From Rhyzopertha dominica (lineage: Eukaryota > Arthropoda > Insecta > Coleoptera > Bostrichidae): a stretch of 64,000 nucleotides of DNA. Position 1 is the first letter of the stretch. Every line of letters begins with the position of its first letter. Made by a program: the position numbers and the translations under genes. The stretch is taken from contig QCXZ01000137.1 in NCBI GenBank assembly GCA_025024175.1, positions 60,166,911 to 60,230,910 of the forward strand. Direction: 5' to 3'. A model generated the notes under the pieces. That model was given only the letters and a program-made list of their open reading frames with translations, made no database searches and had not been told where the DNA came from. Below, piece after piece: positions 12,201-27,200 of this stretch.

Positions 12201-15200
12201 TTCTGATATTTAAAGTAGTAATTTTTCAGTAATAATTATGTTTAATAAATTGGTTTATTATTGATTTAAAGTCTAAAAACAATTATAATAATAAGTAGCG
12301 AAATAATATAGCAATCAAGCCTGTGTTCCTTTGTTTTTAGTTCAGACCATCCGCAAAAAGTGCTGTTAAGCGAGTATCTCAAGTTGTTGATTTACCTACT
12401 ATTATCTATGATAAAACTGTTTGCTTAACCATAGCCAACTATGGCAATGCCCACTATTTTAAATCAACCACCGTCAATAAAAACTTTTTAATAAAAAAAA
12501 GTTACAAACAATTTCACTGTTGCAGAAAACTTAAATGGAAATGTTTAGCAACTTTGCCTTACTCTGCAGCTCTTCAAATAACAAAGTTATTCATGCATGG
12601 AAATGAATGGCGGAGACACCCTATATAATGTTTTGATAATAAGAACAAGGAAAGCAATTTTTCACATTAAAAAATCAATTCAAAACCTCCAACAGTTAAA
12701 AATATTGTCACCTGCTTACCTGCTTTGTGATCTGCTTGTGGACTATGCATAATAGGATGACCTCCAGGAGACTGCCCAGGGCGAGCTGGTGAAGGCCTCG
12801 GCATACTTGGTGAACCAGGCCAATTTGAAGCGGCCGGTGATGCCATACTTTGTGAAGAAGGAGGAAATGGACTTCCATCTGTATGTCCTGTGTACAATTG
12901 CAGCTCATTTAACAAATAGTGTAAATTTATGATTCATAAGCAAGAGACAAACACTAGAGATGAGTTGATAATTATCGCTCAAATGTAATTGGGGCATAAT
13001 AAGATTTTTATGGACCGAGGCGCTGTAGGACCATNAAAATTAGTTATGCCTGCAATGAATACAAAACTTTATGCACGATTAATATACTGAACATTTAAAA
13101 TAAATTATGATATAACTAGGGCTGGACGATACCATTAGACAGATATTGATATTCGATACTGGTGCAGTATCAATACTACTCAAAAGTATTCAAAGTATCA
13201 AAAGTATCGAAGTATCGAAATATCGAAGTATCAAAAGTATGGAAAGTATCAAAAGTATTGAAGTATCGAAAGTAGCGAGGTACCTAAAGTANNGAATAGT
13301 GCTAGGCGATAACATTAGACAAGTATCGATATTCAATACCTTCAATATATTTGATGCTGTCAATATTTTGTCTATTTTTTTTGATATGTACTTTTCCAAC
13401 TTCGCATTGTTTCAANTTTTAATATTTTTATTACTATTAACAATGCTGATACCTTGGATGCTGCATACCTATGAAGCTTCTCATACTTTAGATTATTGCA
13501 ATACTCGATTTTCAACACATTTAATACTTTCAATACCTACCTTTGAATACTTGAATACCACGACAAACTGGTATTGATACTCGATTCCGGCAGAGGTAAC
13601 GATACTTTGAGTAAGTATCAATACTCTGCCCACGCCCAGATCAATGCTTCAATATTTTTAATATATTTTATACTTTCAGTACTTCATATAATTTTGAATA
13701 CTATCGATATTTCGATACTTTTAAATACTTTTGGACTTCGATACTTTTGGATGTGGTATCGATACTTGATACTGCTAAAGGTATCAATACTTTGAGTAAG
13801 TATCGATACTTTGCCCAGCCCTAGGTATAACCTCTTATCGGTTTAAAAGAAATACCCTACATTTCGTATTTATGATGGATAGGCATTGGTATCTTATCCT
13901 GGAAATGTGTATAGGTAATAGGGAGCAAACATAATGATAATTTATTTGATGTTTTAGTAGTCAGTTTTCAAAGCAATAAGACTATCTTCACAGAATTATG
14001 ATAAAAGAATACCTGAAGAACTGAAGAAGCTGCCGAAAAGGCGACCTGCTGCCACAACATAAACTGTATTGCAAACACCAAAATTTAGGTAAAATTATAA
14101 AATTTTGAACATGTTCATAGCTTTGTGTTTATTACTTTTAATCTTTGACGTTTCATTATAGTCCGGTCATAATAATGTAATAACGCCAACAGGCTATAAA
14201 AATATGTTTATATCAAAAGAAATTTGGTTATAATTATCATTGTGCACAAACCACATTTTTGTAGGTTTTGTTATTAATATACATAATTTGTAACCCAAAA
14301 TATTCTGTGTTTAAAGTAAAATAACACAAAAAATCTCTTTAACACTATAGTAGTCGTTAAAACAGATTATTTGCAGGTTTTATAAGTTATAAACTGTTCA
14401 TTCATAGTTTCGATGACAACATTTGATGTTACCAACTGGATCAGAAGGAAAAAAATACCTTGATGTTTTCTCTTGTTGCTGCTCTTTTCGTAAAAACTGC
14501 TTTATGTTCATGCATTGTTGCACATACCATTTGCTCGAGTACCAAATTTGCTGGTGTCAGAAGGATTTGAAAAGGCAGTCTTTGGTATGAAGGATAAAAA
14601 TAGTCCAGATAAGATAAGTGTTACGCTTTTATTTCTTATATTATACGATCAATAATGAGGCTTTTGCATTTTTTCTCTCTACATATTTTTTCTATGACAA
14701 ACGGTTCCGTTAGCAAAAATCCATAAATTTTTAAAACGGTTTTTCTAAATGGTTTGAAAATTATTAACTTAACAAAAAAATTACAAGAGTGCTTTTCAAT
14801 CAGAAATTTGATTTTCTATATAATAGCAAAATTTAAAAAAAATCGCATGGACACTGTGAGAAATTTTATTTCCTATTTGATGGTATGTATTTTTACTTTT
14901 TGAATATATCGAGTATATTCGAAGATATTTAGGAAAAACAGTTTTTTTCTAAGAGATAGTTTTTTGTTAATATCTATAAGAGTTTGCTGCACCGAAAATG
15001 TATAGCAACAAATAATACTTGTGATTATACCTAAAAGAAAAAAGAAAAATTTGCAAAAAGGGTAGTTACCCAATTTCACCCCCTTTCCTATACTCTACTT
15101 ACCAAAAACAATAGGTCGCTTTGGGTTGTTGAAATTTATATGTATGCCACATTTCAAGTTCATGTTTAAGTGTTTCGAAAGTTATCGCCTCCATACACAG

Positions 15201-18200
15201 ACTGACATAAACTTAAACAAGAAATTTTTTTGCTACAATTTTGTTTTTGGGCGTTTTCGAGCATTTTAAAGAAATTAAGCAAATAAAAATTTTTGATAAT
15301 TTTTTTCGTGATATGAAAATTAATAAAGTTATTATATTATTATTGTGCTGATCATATTACATGTTTTGCTCCCGTTCAAATAATGCAACCAGCGTAATTA
15401 TTGTGAGTTTAATTTTATTTTGTTTTTGTTAAAATGAAAACTTTCTAGCTAACTCTGACATAACTTTCCACCTTAAATTTTTAGTCAAATGAGCACTATT
15501 CCTCTAAGAGCTGTCAAGTGCACCCTCTTAAACAAATTCTATTTTGGAGTAAACTGTACTGTTATACCTCATTTGCTTTTACCTAATAGTTGTGCCGGTT
15601 TTCATCAGTTTTTTAATCCACGATTTAATTTAATTGGCGCTTAGCAAATAATCAATACTGTGTAATTGGTAATGCACTTAAAAAAGGCAGCAAGCAAATA
15701 TTGTTTTTGTGAAAATCTTTAAACGGAGAGTGATTTAGTGTGACTAAATTTCCAAGATGCAATGAGTCACGGGCGATTACAAAAGTGCAAAAAATTTATG
15801 GCCCACCCTGTTTTGATTAAATATAAAGTTAAATTTACTAACCAAGACAACATTTTAAAACTCTTTTTTAGGCACTTACCCGTCTGCATGAAGCTTCCGA
15901 CAGGCGAATGTCCAGGCAAGTTCGCCTGTGCTGGTCCCGGAGAAGAATTACTCAACAACCCTCCAGGACTCGGTACATGCGGATTGAGGGGAGAATTTGC
16001 CACCAGTCCAGATGACGGACTCGGGTGCGGCATCATTGGTATCGGGCTGGGGTTAATGTTAGGAGGTAGTGATGTCGGTGAGGCAAGACTGAATGAAGTG
16101 GAGGGGCTGGAACCGAATCCGGTGTGGGTACCTGGTTGATTGATGTTCGAAGTGTGGGGACTGGCAGGTGTGTGTGGGTTTGAACCTGATGGGGGTGTTA
16201 AAGGTGGATGGAAGCGAAGACCAGGTTCACGCTGCTGGGCTGGTGATTGTGGGCCTCGATGATGTCCTAAAGAAAACATGCAAAAAAAATTTCTGTAATC
16301 GATCTCATTCATTATATATTACGTTATTTAAATCACACAAATCCTGGATAATTTTAATTAATTGTTTTATTGAATTTGAAAAGTTGCAGTAAAACAAACT
16401 ATCCAAATTGCCCGAGATTTGTTTGATTTAAATAATATGGAAAAAATTATGTAACTTGTTTTACTGCAATTAGTTGCTATCATAATAGATTTGGGGTTTT
16501 GTGAACATAGTTATATTATGTTTTTGTCGAGACAGCAAAACTTTTCTTAATAAACATACATATTTTTTTAGATTAGATACTAAATGCCTAAAAATTCACT
16601 AATCCGGTTGCTTAAGTTCTTGATATTAGTTCAAATACATGCATTCGGTTTCTACATATTTCTTTAGCATAAAATGTAGCAGTTACAGCTTACCTATTTT
16701 TTCAGTCGTAAAACTACTTGCCTCAATTGTCAAATGTGATTGAAAACGTGTCAACAAAACTAATATCATCTGTAATAATCATCTTTTTGATTTCTACACA
16801 TATGTACCACTTACCACACCAAAACCGTCGAAATTTTAAAAATGATTTATTTTCAATAAAAACTTAAAAACATAATGGAAAATGCTATTTAACAATGAGA
16901 ACGCTTTTTTGTTATTCATTAAAAAAGAGTTGATAAGGTTTTTTTTACTCTAAATGGAACATTGTATTGAAAATTTGTAAACACAATCTTGTAGAGCAGA
17001 AAAAATTGCAAGGCGAAAGTGGTTTCTTTTATACATCTTTAACTTTAACTTCAGAAAAAATATAACTGACACTGTCAAAGTTACTTTTTTTTTCTTCGAA
17101 TATATCCAAAACAACAGATAGTAGAAAGACTTTTTAAAACAAAATCTGCTACTAAATCTCTTCTGAGAGAATGCATGAAGTAACCTAAGTCAGTACTCTC
17201 CAAGGAACATTGTACGAATATTTTAATACCATATACCACTTTCTATAACAAATTCAAATACTGATCAATCAATCTGCAAACAGACCACATTTATTTTGTA
17301 GTCAAATAGAGCTTAAACAATAATGCACAGTGGCAATATAAAAAACCGCTGCAAATTGAATCAATACGTCCACATGAAATTGTCAAAATAACATTTACGC
17401 TTTTATGTCTTATACAAACAATAATGAGGTTTTGAGCATTTTTTTCTCTCTACACATTTTTATTTATGACAAACGGGTTCTCATGACAGCAAAAATCCAT
17501 AAATTTTTAAAATCTTTTTTTTCTAAATAACTTGAAAATTATTAGCTTAACAAAAAAATTGCAAGGGTGCTTTTCATTCTAAAATTTGATTTTCTATGTA
17601 GAAAAATTAAAAAAAAAATCATGTGGACAGTGCCCAAATCCAGTTTTTTGGAAATATTTTGAAAATGTCAAAATTATGGAAAAATTTGTTATAGCACTTT
17701 TTGTCCAAATTATCAAAAACATATTTAAAAAAAACACTTACCGTTTTAAAGTTAAGTTGGCACCCTCCCCGCTTACCCAAAACATTTGTTAAAAAAATGT
17801 GTGCAAACTTTATTTAGCAATATTTTGCAATTTAAAACGAACAATGTTATATGTTTAAAATAATGCAGAATGATTTTCATACAGTCTCATAAATGAATCA
17901 CAAAGCGTTCCACTTTATTATTTTATATAAGGTTTCTTGATGCAAAATTTCGATATCTGCAACAAATTACTTTACACTTACCTAAGAAATTACTGCTCTC
18001 AACCTCCATCGAAATCGGAGATGGAGGATTATCATCCTCAGACTGAGATCTTCTTCTGAACACAGCACTTTCGTCCACGTACTGAGAGAGGAAAGCCCTC
18101 AATCCTTGGGTGGGTGAGAACACATCAACCAAATTGCTACGATCGAAATGACTGTAAGCACCATCTCTTATCGTAACCAGACCTCCACCACGAATTCTAA

Positions 18201-21200
18201 GTTCCAAACAGTACATTCCTTGGTAGGCGATGCGGATTAAGGTGCAAGACTGAGGTATGATGGTAAACGTTTGTACAGGTACTTGTGGGCGCTGCGGTGA
18301 GAAAAAAAAAGAAATCAGGGTTAGTTGTTTATCTCTGGCAACATTCAATAAAATCTTTCAAAAATAAAGAGCGAACATAAAAAAATCTACTTCTAAGGTA
18401 TTTATTTAATATTTAAAATATCAACTGCTACATATATATTTTTATTACAATTCCGATACAATTTTTGAAATGCTGCTAACGATATTTAAACAGTGACTTT
18501 TAATCAATTTGATTGACAACTTGATATAAAGTCTAACAGACAATCACAGGTTTATATTGTATAAAAACTTTTATAAAAACACAGCAGCAACAGGCAAAAT
18601 TTTTGTTTCCATTGAGTTATTTAAAAAAATAAATATGAGGTGTAACATAAGAAAAATAACAGCAGAATTTTCTGACATAATGTTGCATTCTTAGGCATTG
18701 TGTATTGAATTTTTAATTTTGTGCAAATTTAGAACCTTATGATTATCCACAAATTCTAATAACCAATTTCTTCATTTACTCAGTATTCACATACCCTGAC
18801 CATCATAAGTTACATAAAATTGTAGACAGCATTAGATTTCAGTGTTTTAATTTTCATAAGACATTTTCAGAATCAAAATTAAAATACAAAATTATTAACA
18901 AGGTTTCTCAAGGGAGTTTTTTGGTCTTAGTTTTGCTTTTAACTGTCTGATCGGGTGTCTTCAATTCATATTTCTGAAGTTAATTTAGAGATTTCTCTTA
19001 ACTAGCTGAACAGCGATGCAATTCTAGTTAGGAACAACATAAACAAGTAATTAATTTATATGATTCATTTTGATATAAAAGCTGTCAATCTAACAATTTG
19101 TAATAAATTAGCCGCAGTATATTATTTCAGAGTATGCAATATTTCTGAAATTTCTAGTGTTTATACATGTTTATTCAAACATATTTATGAATATACATTA
19201 TCATTTTTTTTGTACCGTTTTAATCACTTGAACAAATTACTAAGAAGTAAATAAACATTTCCATAATTATTTTAAGCACTGCTTAATAAAATATTCAAGA
19301 TAGTTTTTTTTTAATATAAAATTATTAGATAACATATTGTTTGGTTGCCCAAATAATTTATGGCATTGCCTGGGTAGAGGGCTTGTCGCCCACCCCCAAA
19401 TAAAACATCTGTAAAAACAGTATTGTACCGAACAGCGTTAAATTTTTGTGTGTTTCTTTTATCAAAAATACACTGGTCTTTGCCAGCGCAACAGAGTAAC
19501 CTGATTACCAAAAGAAAGTAATCTTTAGTACGGGACCCTACACATATTAAATAACAAAAAAAAACCATCCAAGTTCTGTTAATTTTACTCTACCCACATA
19601 TTCACTTAGTATTTTTTATAGCCAAATGTTGCTCAATTTTACTTACAGTATAATAAATTCCCAGCTGTGGTATTGTAGATAGCTTACTAATCGAAATAAG
19701 TGGCTCAAATGTCTCATGCAGCAACTGAACCAACTGAGCCAAATTCCTGTGTTGATTCAAATGTGATTCCAACTGTTCCCTGATGATCGAATGCGCATTC
19801 AATGCGTTATTCGTAGCACCAAACGCCAATTTGAAAAGGTTTTCCTGACTATTCCAGTTTATGGTAACCATAGCACCTTTATCAGGGCCATAGCACAAGA
19901 TTAATTTATTGTAGTTATAAGATTTAATACTGAACATATTTGATAAGTTATATTTATCTGAAAAATGCAGTGTTATTAGTTGTTGATGTTATTTGAAATT
20001 GACGAATTTTACCATTAACCAGGTACTCGCTGAGATCATGTACGATAGTGTAGAGATGCACGATTTGAGCCCAGTCACTCAAAAATTGCTCGACTGTCCT
20101 CGAGACGGTGTCTGGTAGTCCCATATCATATTGAAAGTAGACCGGACGCCGAGATCCTATAAAATGATAAGTTATGTTTGAACTTTTCATTTAGGGCATT
20201 TTTCCGCATTACCTACTGCCTGTTTTTTTTTTAATTCAGAAATTGCATATTTAGTTTTCAATAAAACAGACATAAATGATACCACATAACCAAAGTAACC
20301 TGAAGTAATGTACTGTTAGTGAAATCAAGCTAAGGTACTTCATATACATTACACAGTCTCAGCGACTTGGCACCACAACACTCGAAATCAAAAATTTAGT
20401 TTCAACTTTGAATAATAGGAACTGCAATATTATATGAAGGTAAGTGAAATATTACAACCCTGTGAGGATTATTAATGTTAAGCGAGAGAAAGAATACTGG
20501 CAATAAATAAAGAATCTATCAAAATATAAAATTAGCCATCCAAAATTCGAAATCATGAATTACAACGAAATTACCTCGGATAATAATACTATATCTCGTT
20601 TGTTTAGGAATATTACGAGAAGGTTTTAAAAATATTCACAGAATGACAACTACGACATTAAAGGTCGATGAAATTAGTGAAGAATATTTTGAATCTCTCG
20701 TGACGCAAATATACAGCTCCTGGCAATGACAACATTCCTAGAAAAGTACCTAAACAACTTAATGATAAGATGAACTACTGCCGCTTAACACAGTGCTTTC
20801 CTAAGACATGGAAGAATAACACAATTATCAATATTATTAAACTAAACCATACAAACATTAACAACTACAGGCATATAACACTATTGCCAGTAATATGAAA
20901 ATCAAAAAAAAACAATACAAAAGAGACTTCAAAAATCTGTTGGGTAACACTGAAAACCACAGTACCAATTTGGTTTCAAGCAGACGTCTTCTACCATTCA
21001 TCCACTCATAGTGCTCATCTCTAATGTCCAAACCCACCATATTTATGGACAAAAAACAGCAACATTATTAACGGACATTCAAAAAGCCTTTCATAATACA
21101 TGGCATAAAGGAATAATTTACAAGCTTATAAAGATAGGGTGCCCTAGTTTTAAACAGTGGCGAATTAAATTAGTAGTGTTAGAATTCCGTAGATAACAGT

Positions 21201-24200
21201 ACTTCTTGTATATATAAAGTTTGGTCAGAAATCCCGATTTATCAAACCAATATATGTAAAAGTATAATAACTATAGTTTAAGCACACAGTAAATATTACA
21301 AAATTTACTAATTCATTATTTTGTTGCTCTGAGTGCATCAGATCTCTACTTTAATACAACATCTGCAATAAAAATTTGGTAGAAAATTGGAAAGAATCAC
21401 AAAATTAAAATCTTGAGCCAACAATTAGGATGTTTTACCTGCACTCTCCAATAATAAAAGTCGAACAGTCTATCTAACACTTAAATATGTAAAAATACCA
21501 ATTTTTAATATACATATATTTTATTAATAACATTTGCATACAACCTAATTTTTGGCCAAGAACAAAATTAATTCTTCACCTACCTTGTTCCTTTGGATGA
21601 GTACTAGCCAATGGAGTGGCATAGAACACGAATTCAACCATCCAACTTTTCATCATTCCCTTACTTTGAACCCTGACTGACACCGATAACAACCTCTTCA
21701 ACAATGAATGCCAAGCTGGCAACTGTTCTATTTCCGGAGTCGGAGGCGGCAACTGAATGAGTTTCAATACTAATCCAGTAGCGTTAGCCTCAACTTGGAG
21801 GCCTTGGTGAAATATGTTGTGCTTTGTCAGCTGCGACAAGAAATTAGTAGTGATGAAAAACCAGAACATTTTATTGCACACCAATCTCCAAAATCAGCAT
21901 GAGATGCATCTAATGTAATTTTCAATTTACCTCTGAAGCCAAAGTAACGAATGGCAACCTCTCATCACACATGGCAACCACATGAGCCAGTTCAGAAATA
22001 AAATATGCTGGTTGTTTCGCTCTTCTGGATGTTGATTCCTGTTTAATACCCCCTTTTCTTTTGAAACTACCTGGTTCAGTTTGATCACCATCTGCCACCC
22101 CTGTATGAATTTATTTAATAAGATAAAATGGAAAAACTATAAAAGACTAGTGTGATGGTAACTTATGTATTTTAAATAAATTAGAAACTTAGCTTCTTTT
22201 CCCTTAACTTTTCTTGTGTAAAATAAACTTTCTTAAATTTTGATATGGATGATGTGAACAAATCTTTAACCAATATACAAATGCAAAAATGTATGCTGTG
22301 ATTATGAACAAACAAGAAAAAATGATTGCTATAACATCTGTCATATATTTTAAGTATAATAACATGCAAATTCTGTAACTTAAAAAATTTTTTAGTAGTG
22401 GGCAGCCCAGAATCCAAGTCTATCACTCTGAAGTGTCACTAGCTGGCTGAATAATACAGACAGTGATAGTTAAGTACATTTTATCGATAATGGGTTAACT
22501 TTCTACAATGCCTTTTTCTCTTTTTCTCAATAATGGATGTTAAGTTCATAAAAGGCTCTTTGGACAGTTTACTACTTGTTGATGATTGGCATGAAAGTAC
22601 TTCGTAAATACTAAAGGAAAAAAAAAACAGATAGACACACATCACGAAGCGTGCAGCATGTAGCAGTGTTGCAGAATTTTGCTCATTATTTGTAAGCAAA
22701 TAAAAGTTAAGTGACACAAAATTGTGGAGAGTCCTATCTAGTTTCTTTCTAGCAGTCTCATTATGTAGCATTTCTAAGTGATTTCTTTAATGGACAGATA
22801 ACTAAATCATCAATAAATTGATCAAATCAATAAAACTACAAGTAAAGTAAAGTTAATTAAATGGTACAATGCCAAGGTAGAATAGAATGGAAAAACAGCT
22901 AGCCGTGAAAACCGAATGCCAAATGTATTGCCAGTTTTGAAGATTAGACTTGAATTACTACATCAAATTAAGTAAATGTCCAAACTTTACATTGTACAGC
23001 AGTTGTAATCACTGACATTTCGTTATCCACTTGAAAATGATAGTAGTCTATTATTTTCAATCTTTGTAGAGCCAGTGCCATCTATGAGACCAGTTCAGCA
23101 ATTTAAAATTTGGGCAGGAAAGTTGTAAGTTATTTGTGGTTCCTACTTGACATTCAGTAGACAAGAGATAGATAAGAGACTCAATGTCAGTTTCTTAATT
23201 TCAGAGTACTTTACTTTTTAATGTGCTGCAGCAATTTCACGGAACAAAAAATACTGGTTGGTGGTTATAAGTATGTAATATGAAAATTTTACAAAAATGA
23301 AGGTATGTGTTTAGAATTAACATAATATGTCAAGCATAATTTAAATCTGACATATAACCTAACCCTAATTTTGTGTTACACTTTTTTTTATAAGGAAACG
23401 AATGGGTATCAGGTGTATTGTTTATTAAAATGCCAGTTAACTGATAAGCTATCATGTGCCAACTGCCAATCCAAATTAGAACCATGCTGCCACACCGCAA
23501 ATTTCAAAGTTATTAAATCTACATGTAAGACGAATGTAAAGTTGGAATTATCTCAACTTTACCTAGGTTTTATGTAAATTTGTAACATATATAAACATAA
23601 TTTCTAAGTGTAGTTATTGTTAACACATTCATGGACATTTACGAGTACGAGGTTTATCTTTACATAGTATGGATATTTGGTTAGTATTATATATTACATT
23701 AGGCGTTTACGAAAATTAACCTGGTAGATATCAGTTATACCAGATACGTTCAAAAATTTATCGAGTCGAAATGTCTCACGTTTATATTGTGAACAGTTTA
23801 CTCTTTGCATTGACCAGGTAGATATTTCATGGAACAGTTACACGTCTCGGTGTCGGCTCAATAATTATGAATTGTGCTAAGATATTGAGAGTCTTGACAG
23901 AGAGATACTAATTTAATATTATACCAAACCTATAATTTTAATGGATCTATTGTGTTGACCTCAGACACTGGGAATTTGCCAAACTTTTAAAAGTACACTG
24001 TTAACATTTCTCAAAATATTTTCTTCCATAATAATATTCCAGCAGCTATTCAGCTTTTTTAAGTGACAGGTCTATACTTTGGGAAATATTTGAGTTCTCA
24101 TAAAAATAAAGGGTAAAACCAAAGTGTTAAAATCAGATCTACTTGATGTTAAAAAAAAACTTACCATCAATGCTGGTGAATGGGCCATGTGTAACCACAA

Positions 24201-27200
24201 ATGTGTCAAATTCAATCAAAGTCTGCACCTTCAGGAAAACCTTTGGAAGTTCAGTTTCAATTGTTTCATCCTGAGGATTATCTTCTATGCTAGACTGTTT
24301 TACCACAGCCAAATAGAAAGCACAATCGACCTCACACGGACTGCCTTCTTTTTCCTTAAATTCTACTACCTGCCATGAAGATTGGTAACTTTTTAATAAA
24401 TATTATTTACACATATTAATTAATTTTGACCTACTTAAAGGCGTAGCTACTTAATTATTATGAAAAAAAATTTAATGCTTATTGCTTAATAACTCAAAAG
24501 TGAACTTGTCTCAACCTTACCAAAACAACATTTGGATGCCGATGTAACTGAATATACATTCTGTGTCTGCCAATTTTTGTTAGAGGATGATCAGAATAGT
24601 GAAGAACTGGAAGACGTTCATAAGCAGTAGCAGGAAGATGCTGCACAGTTTTTTCACAGCGCCGTTGAGTTATCCAACACCTAAAATAAATTAAATAAAT
24701 TGTACAATAGTATGTTTAAAATAAACAGGGAAAACAGACTACTGTTGCAGTATTGTTTTGCTAATGCGAAATACAGGGTGATTCAAGTAAGTGATTAACT
24801 ATAAGTTGATGACTTAAGAAGAAAACATTATAATAACAATTTGTAACTTAAGTTGTGTGAAAGGTGGTATAGGAGCTACATTTTAAAGATAATTCTAGCA
24901 TTTTTGCTTCTGGTTATATCGAAAGTAAATGTACACTTTACTATTTATAAAACATGCTTGAATTCCCTGTATACATTGAGGCATATTTTATTAATACTAT
25001 GATATGGCTAATTTTAACTTGATTGTAATTCAGATATAATCAAGAAGTCAACACTGAAGATACTGCCAGCGATGAGCAGAGAAATGTCTGTAGGAGAAAG
25101 AAACTTCGGACCATGGCATAATAGGCATGAAAATAACAACAGTAGATGTGACAACATCGGCCATGAAAGCTTCGAGAAACCTTCTAACATCTTTGAATAT
25201 TCAATCACTTACAAAATTTAGGTAATGACGAAGTTCATAAAGATTTGTTTAGCTACATTCAAACACATATTCAAAATTCACTCTGATTCAAACAACCCGT
25301 TTGTAAATTTTCAACCTTTTAATTTTAATCCTAAAATCTTCAATTTATCAAATGCTAGTTTTTCAGTTAAACATCTACAATTCTGAATCAAAGTTTAAAA
25401 TTTACTGCATGCAAGAAGATTAATATTGAAGACATTCATTTATTATTACAAAAATCTATTAAAAGCATTTCCTCAAAAAGCAAAACGAATAATTGTCTTT
25501 TGACATAATTAGTTTATTAAAATGTACAGATTCTCTAAGAAAATAAATGAAAATTTATCTTTTTACAAACCAAACAAAGGTAACTGTTTGGTTATTTTAG
25601 AAAATAATAATTATTTAAATCAAGTTTTTAACCTCTTGTTCAAGAACTGTTCAGTNGAAATTTTTGAACACTTGAGACAATTAAATTTAACAACAAATTA
25701 AAAGAACTTTTAGACAAATTTGAACCATTAAAATTATTTAACNNTACTAAATNAAAATTATAGTCTATGAAGTCATTAACACAAAAGCTTCGTGGACATC
25801 CTAAAATATACAAAGATAACTATCCTATCAGACTTGTTGTTTGTTACATAAATTCCCCATGTTGTAAATTAGTTAAATGGCTTCGTGAAGTTTTGAATTT
25901 TGAAAATTCTTTTGTTATTAAAAATAAACTTAAGAATTTCATAATTCCCAAAAACTCTTTCCTTGTCTCTTTCAATGTCAATAATTTATTTCCTTCAATT
26001 CCTCCGTAAGACTTTAATAATATTAAACAATCTGCTTTTAAATTGTAACCTAGCTGTGTTACACAAATACAATTTGGTTTCTTTACAGAATATGTGTTAA
26101 ATGAAAAAAAAATTCTGTTTCAATAATAAATTTTCATTCAAAATTCAGATTTAGCTATGGGTTCGTCTCTTAGAACAAAATATTTTTAAGAATGTTTGCT
26201 TTTCTTCCCCTATTGAATTTTGGTGTCGTTATGTAGATAACTTATGCTTTTTTACAGATAATTGCAATGACTTAAATAATTTTCTTACATTTATAAATTC
26301 TCTACACACTTCTATAAATTTTAACTATGAAATAGAAATTAATAATCAAATTCGTTTTTTGATTTATTAACCATAAACTATTTTCTCCTTAGCTATCTAT
26401 CAAAATTTATAGAAAACCCAATATTATATATATAACAGACAATATTATTAATTATTTTTCGTTACACAAAAAATGGCCTATTTTCATTCTCTTTTTAACA
26501 GATTTTTTTCAACTGGATTTAATAACAATTTTCCAAATCATTTATTTAAAAAAAATTATAAAATTTAAGTTTCCCTTTTACACAAATTCATGTTGAATAA
26601 GCCAAGATTTGGTAACTTCTTAGGTTTGGTGGTACTACAGTCACTTAGTTTATCTAAACTGTTTTCCTCACGTGAGATAAGTGTTGGATTTTCAAGGATA
26701 GGAAGTGTGTTTTTCCATTTTGTTTGCGATAAAGACAAAATTTCAGTTTTTAATTAATCGGGGATGTATAGTTTTTCTTGCTATGATTGTAATTCTGTTT
26801 ATATTAGACAAACAGGAAGATCATTTTGAATTAGAGGTACTTCTATAAATTTGGAAATATACAAAACAATAGATAACCGCAATTTTACAATTTTGAATTA
26901 TTTTTTTAATTTTATTTGTCCTATTCTAAATTCTTTATTTGATCATTACATTTATGTTTGTGTTTTTGGCATGCAGGCTACTTTTTGTTTGAAGTCAAGA
27001 CTGCTTATTTCTAATTTGATGTCAGTTTTTATTTAAATTCTTTTGTAATTCTCTTACTATCAGGCACTGATGAAGGCTTTAGTAGATGAAAGCACTTTGC
27101 CAATTGCAGGCTTGTTAATAAAGTAGATAAAGTCAGACTTTGAGGAGTTTAATCGTAGAAACCTTACATAACTAAATATCTACTTCAAATAAATGGATAA

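Noticed and set aside
12711..12719. Alternative donor GTGACA for MED14 exon 17
   Set aside because: It would break the phase with exon 18; the GTAAGC donor at 12719 fits the phase and the consensus.
13146..13577. Plus-strand 143-codon frame with SIK/SIE repeats
   Set aside because: It is the translation of the GTATCGATAC array inside the hAT-like element, not a protein.
15762..16139. Plus-strand 125-codon frame rich in Gly
   Set aside because: It is the antisense shadow of the GC-rich MED14 exon 16.
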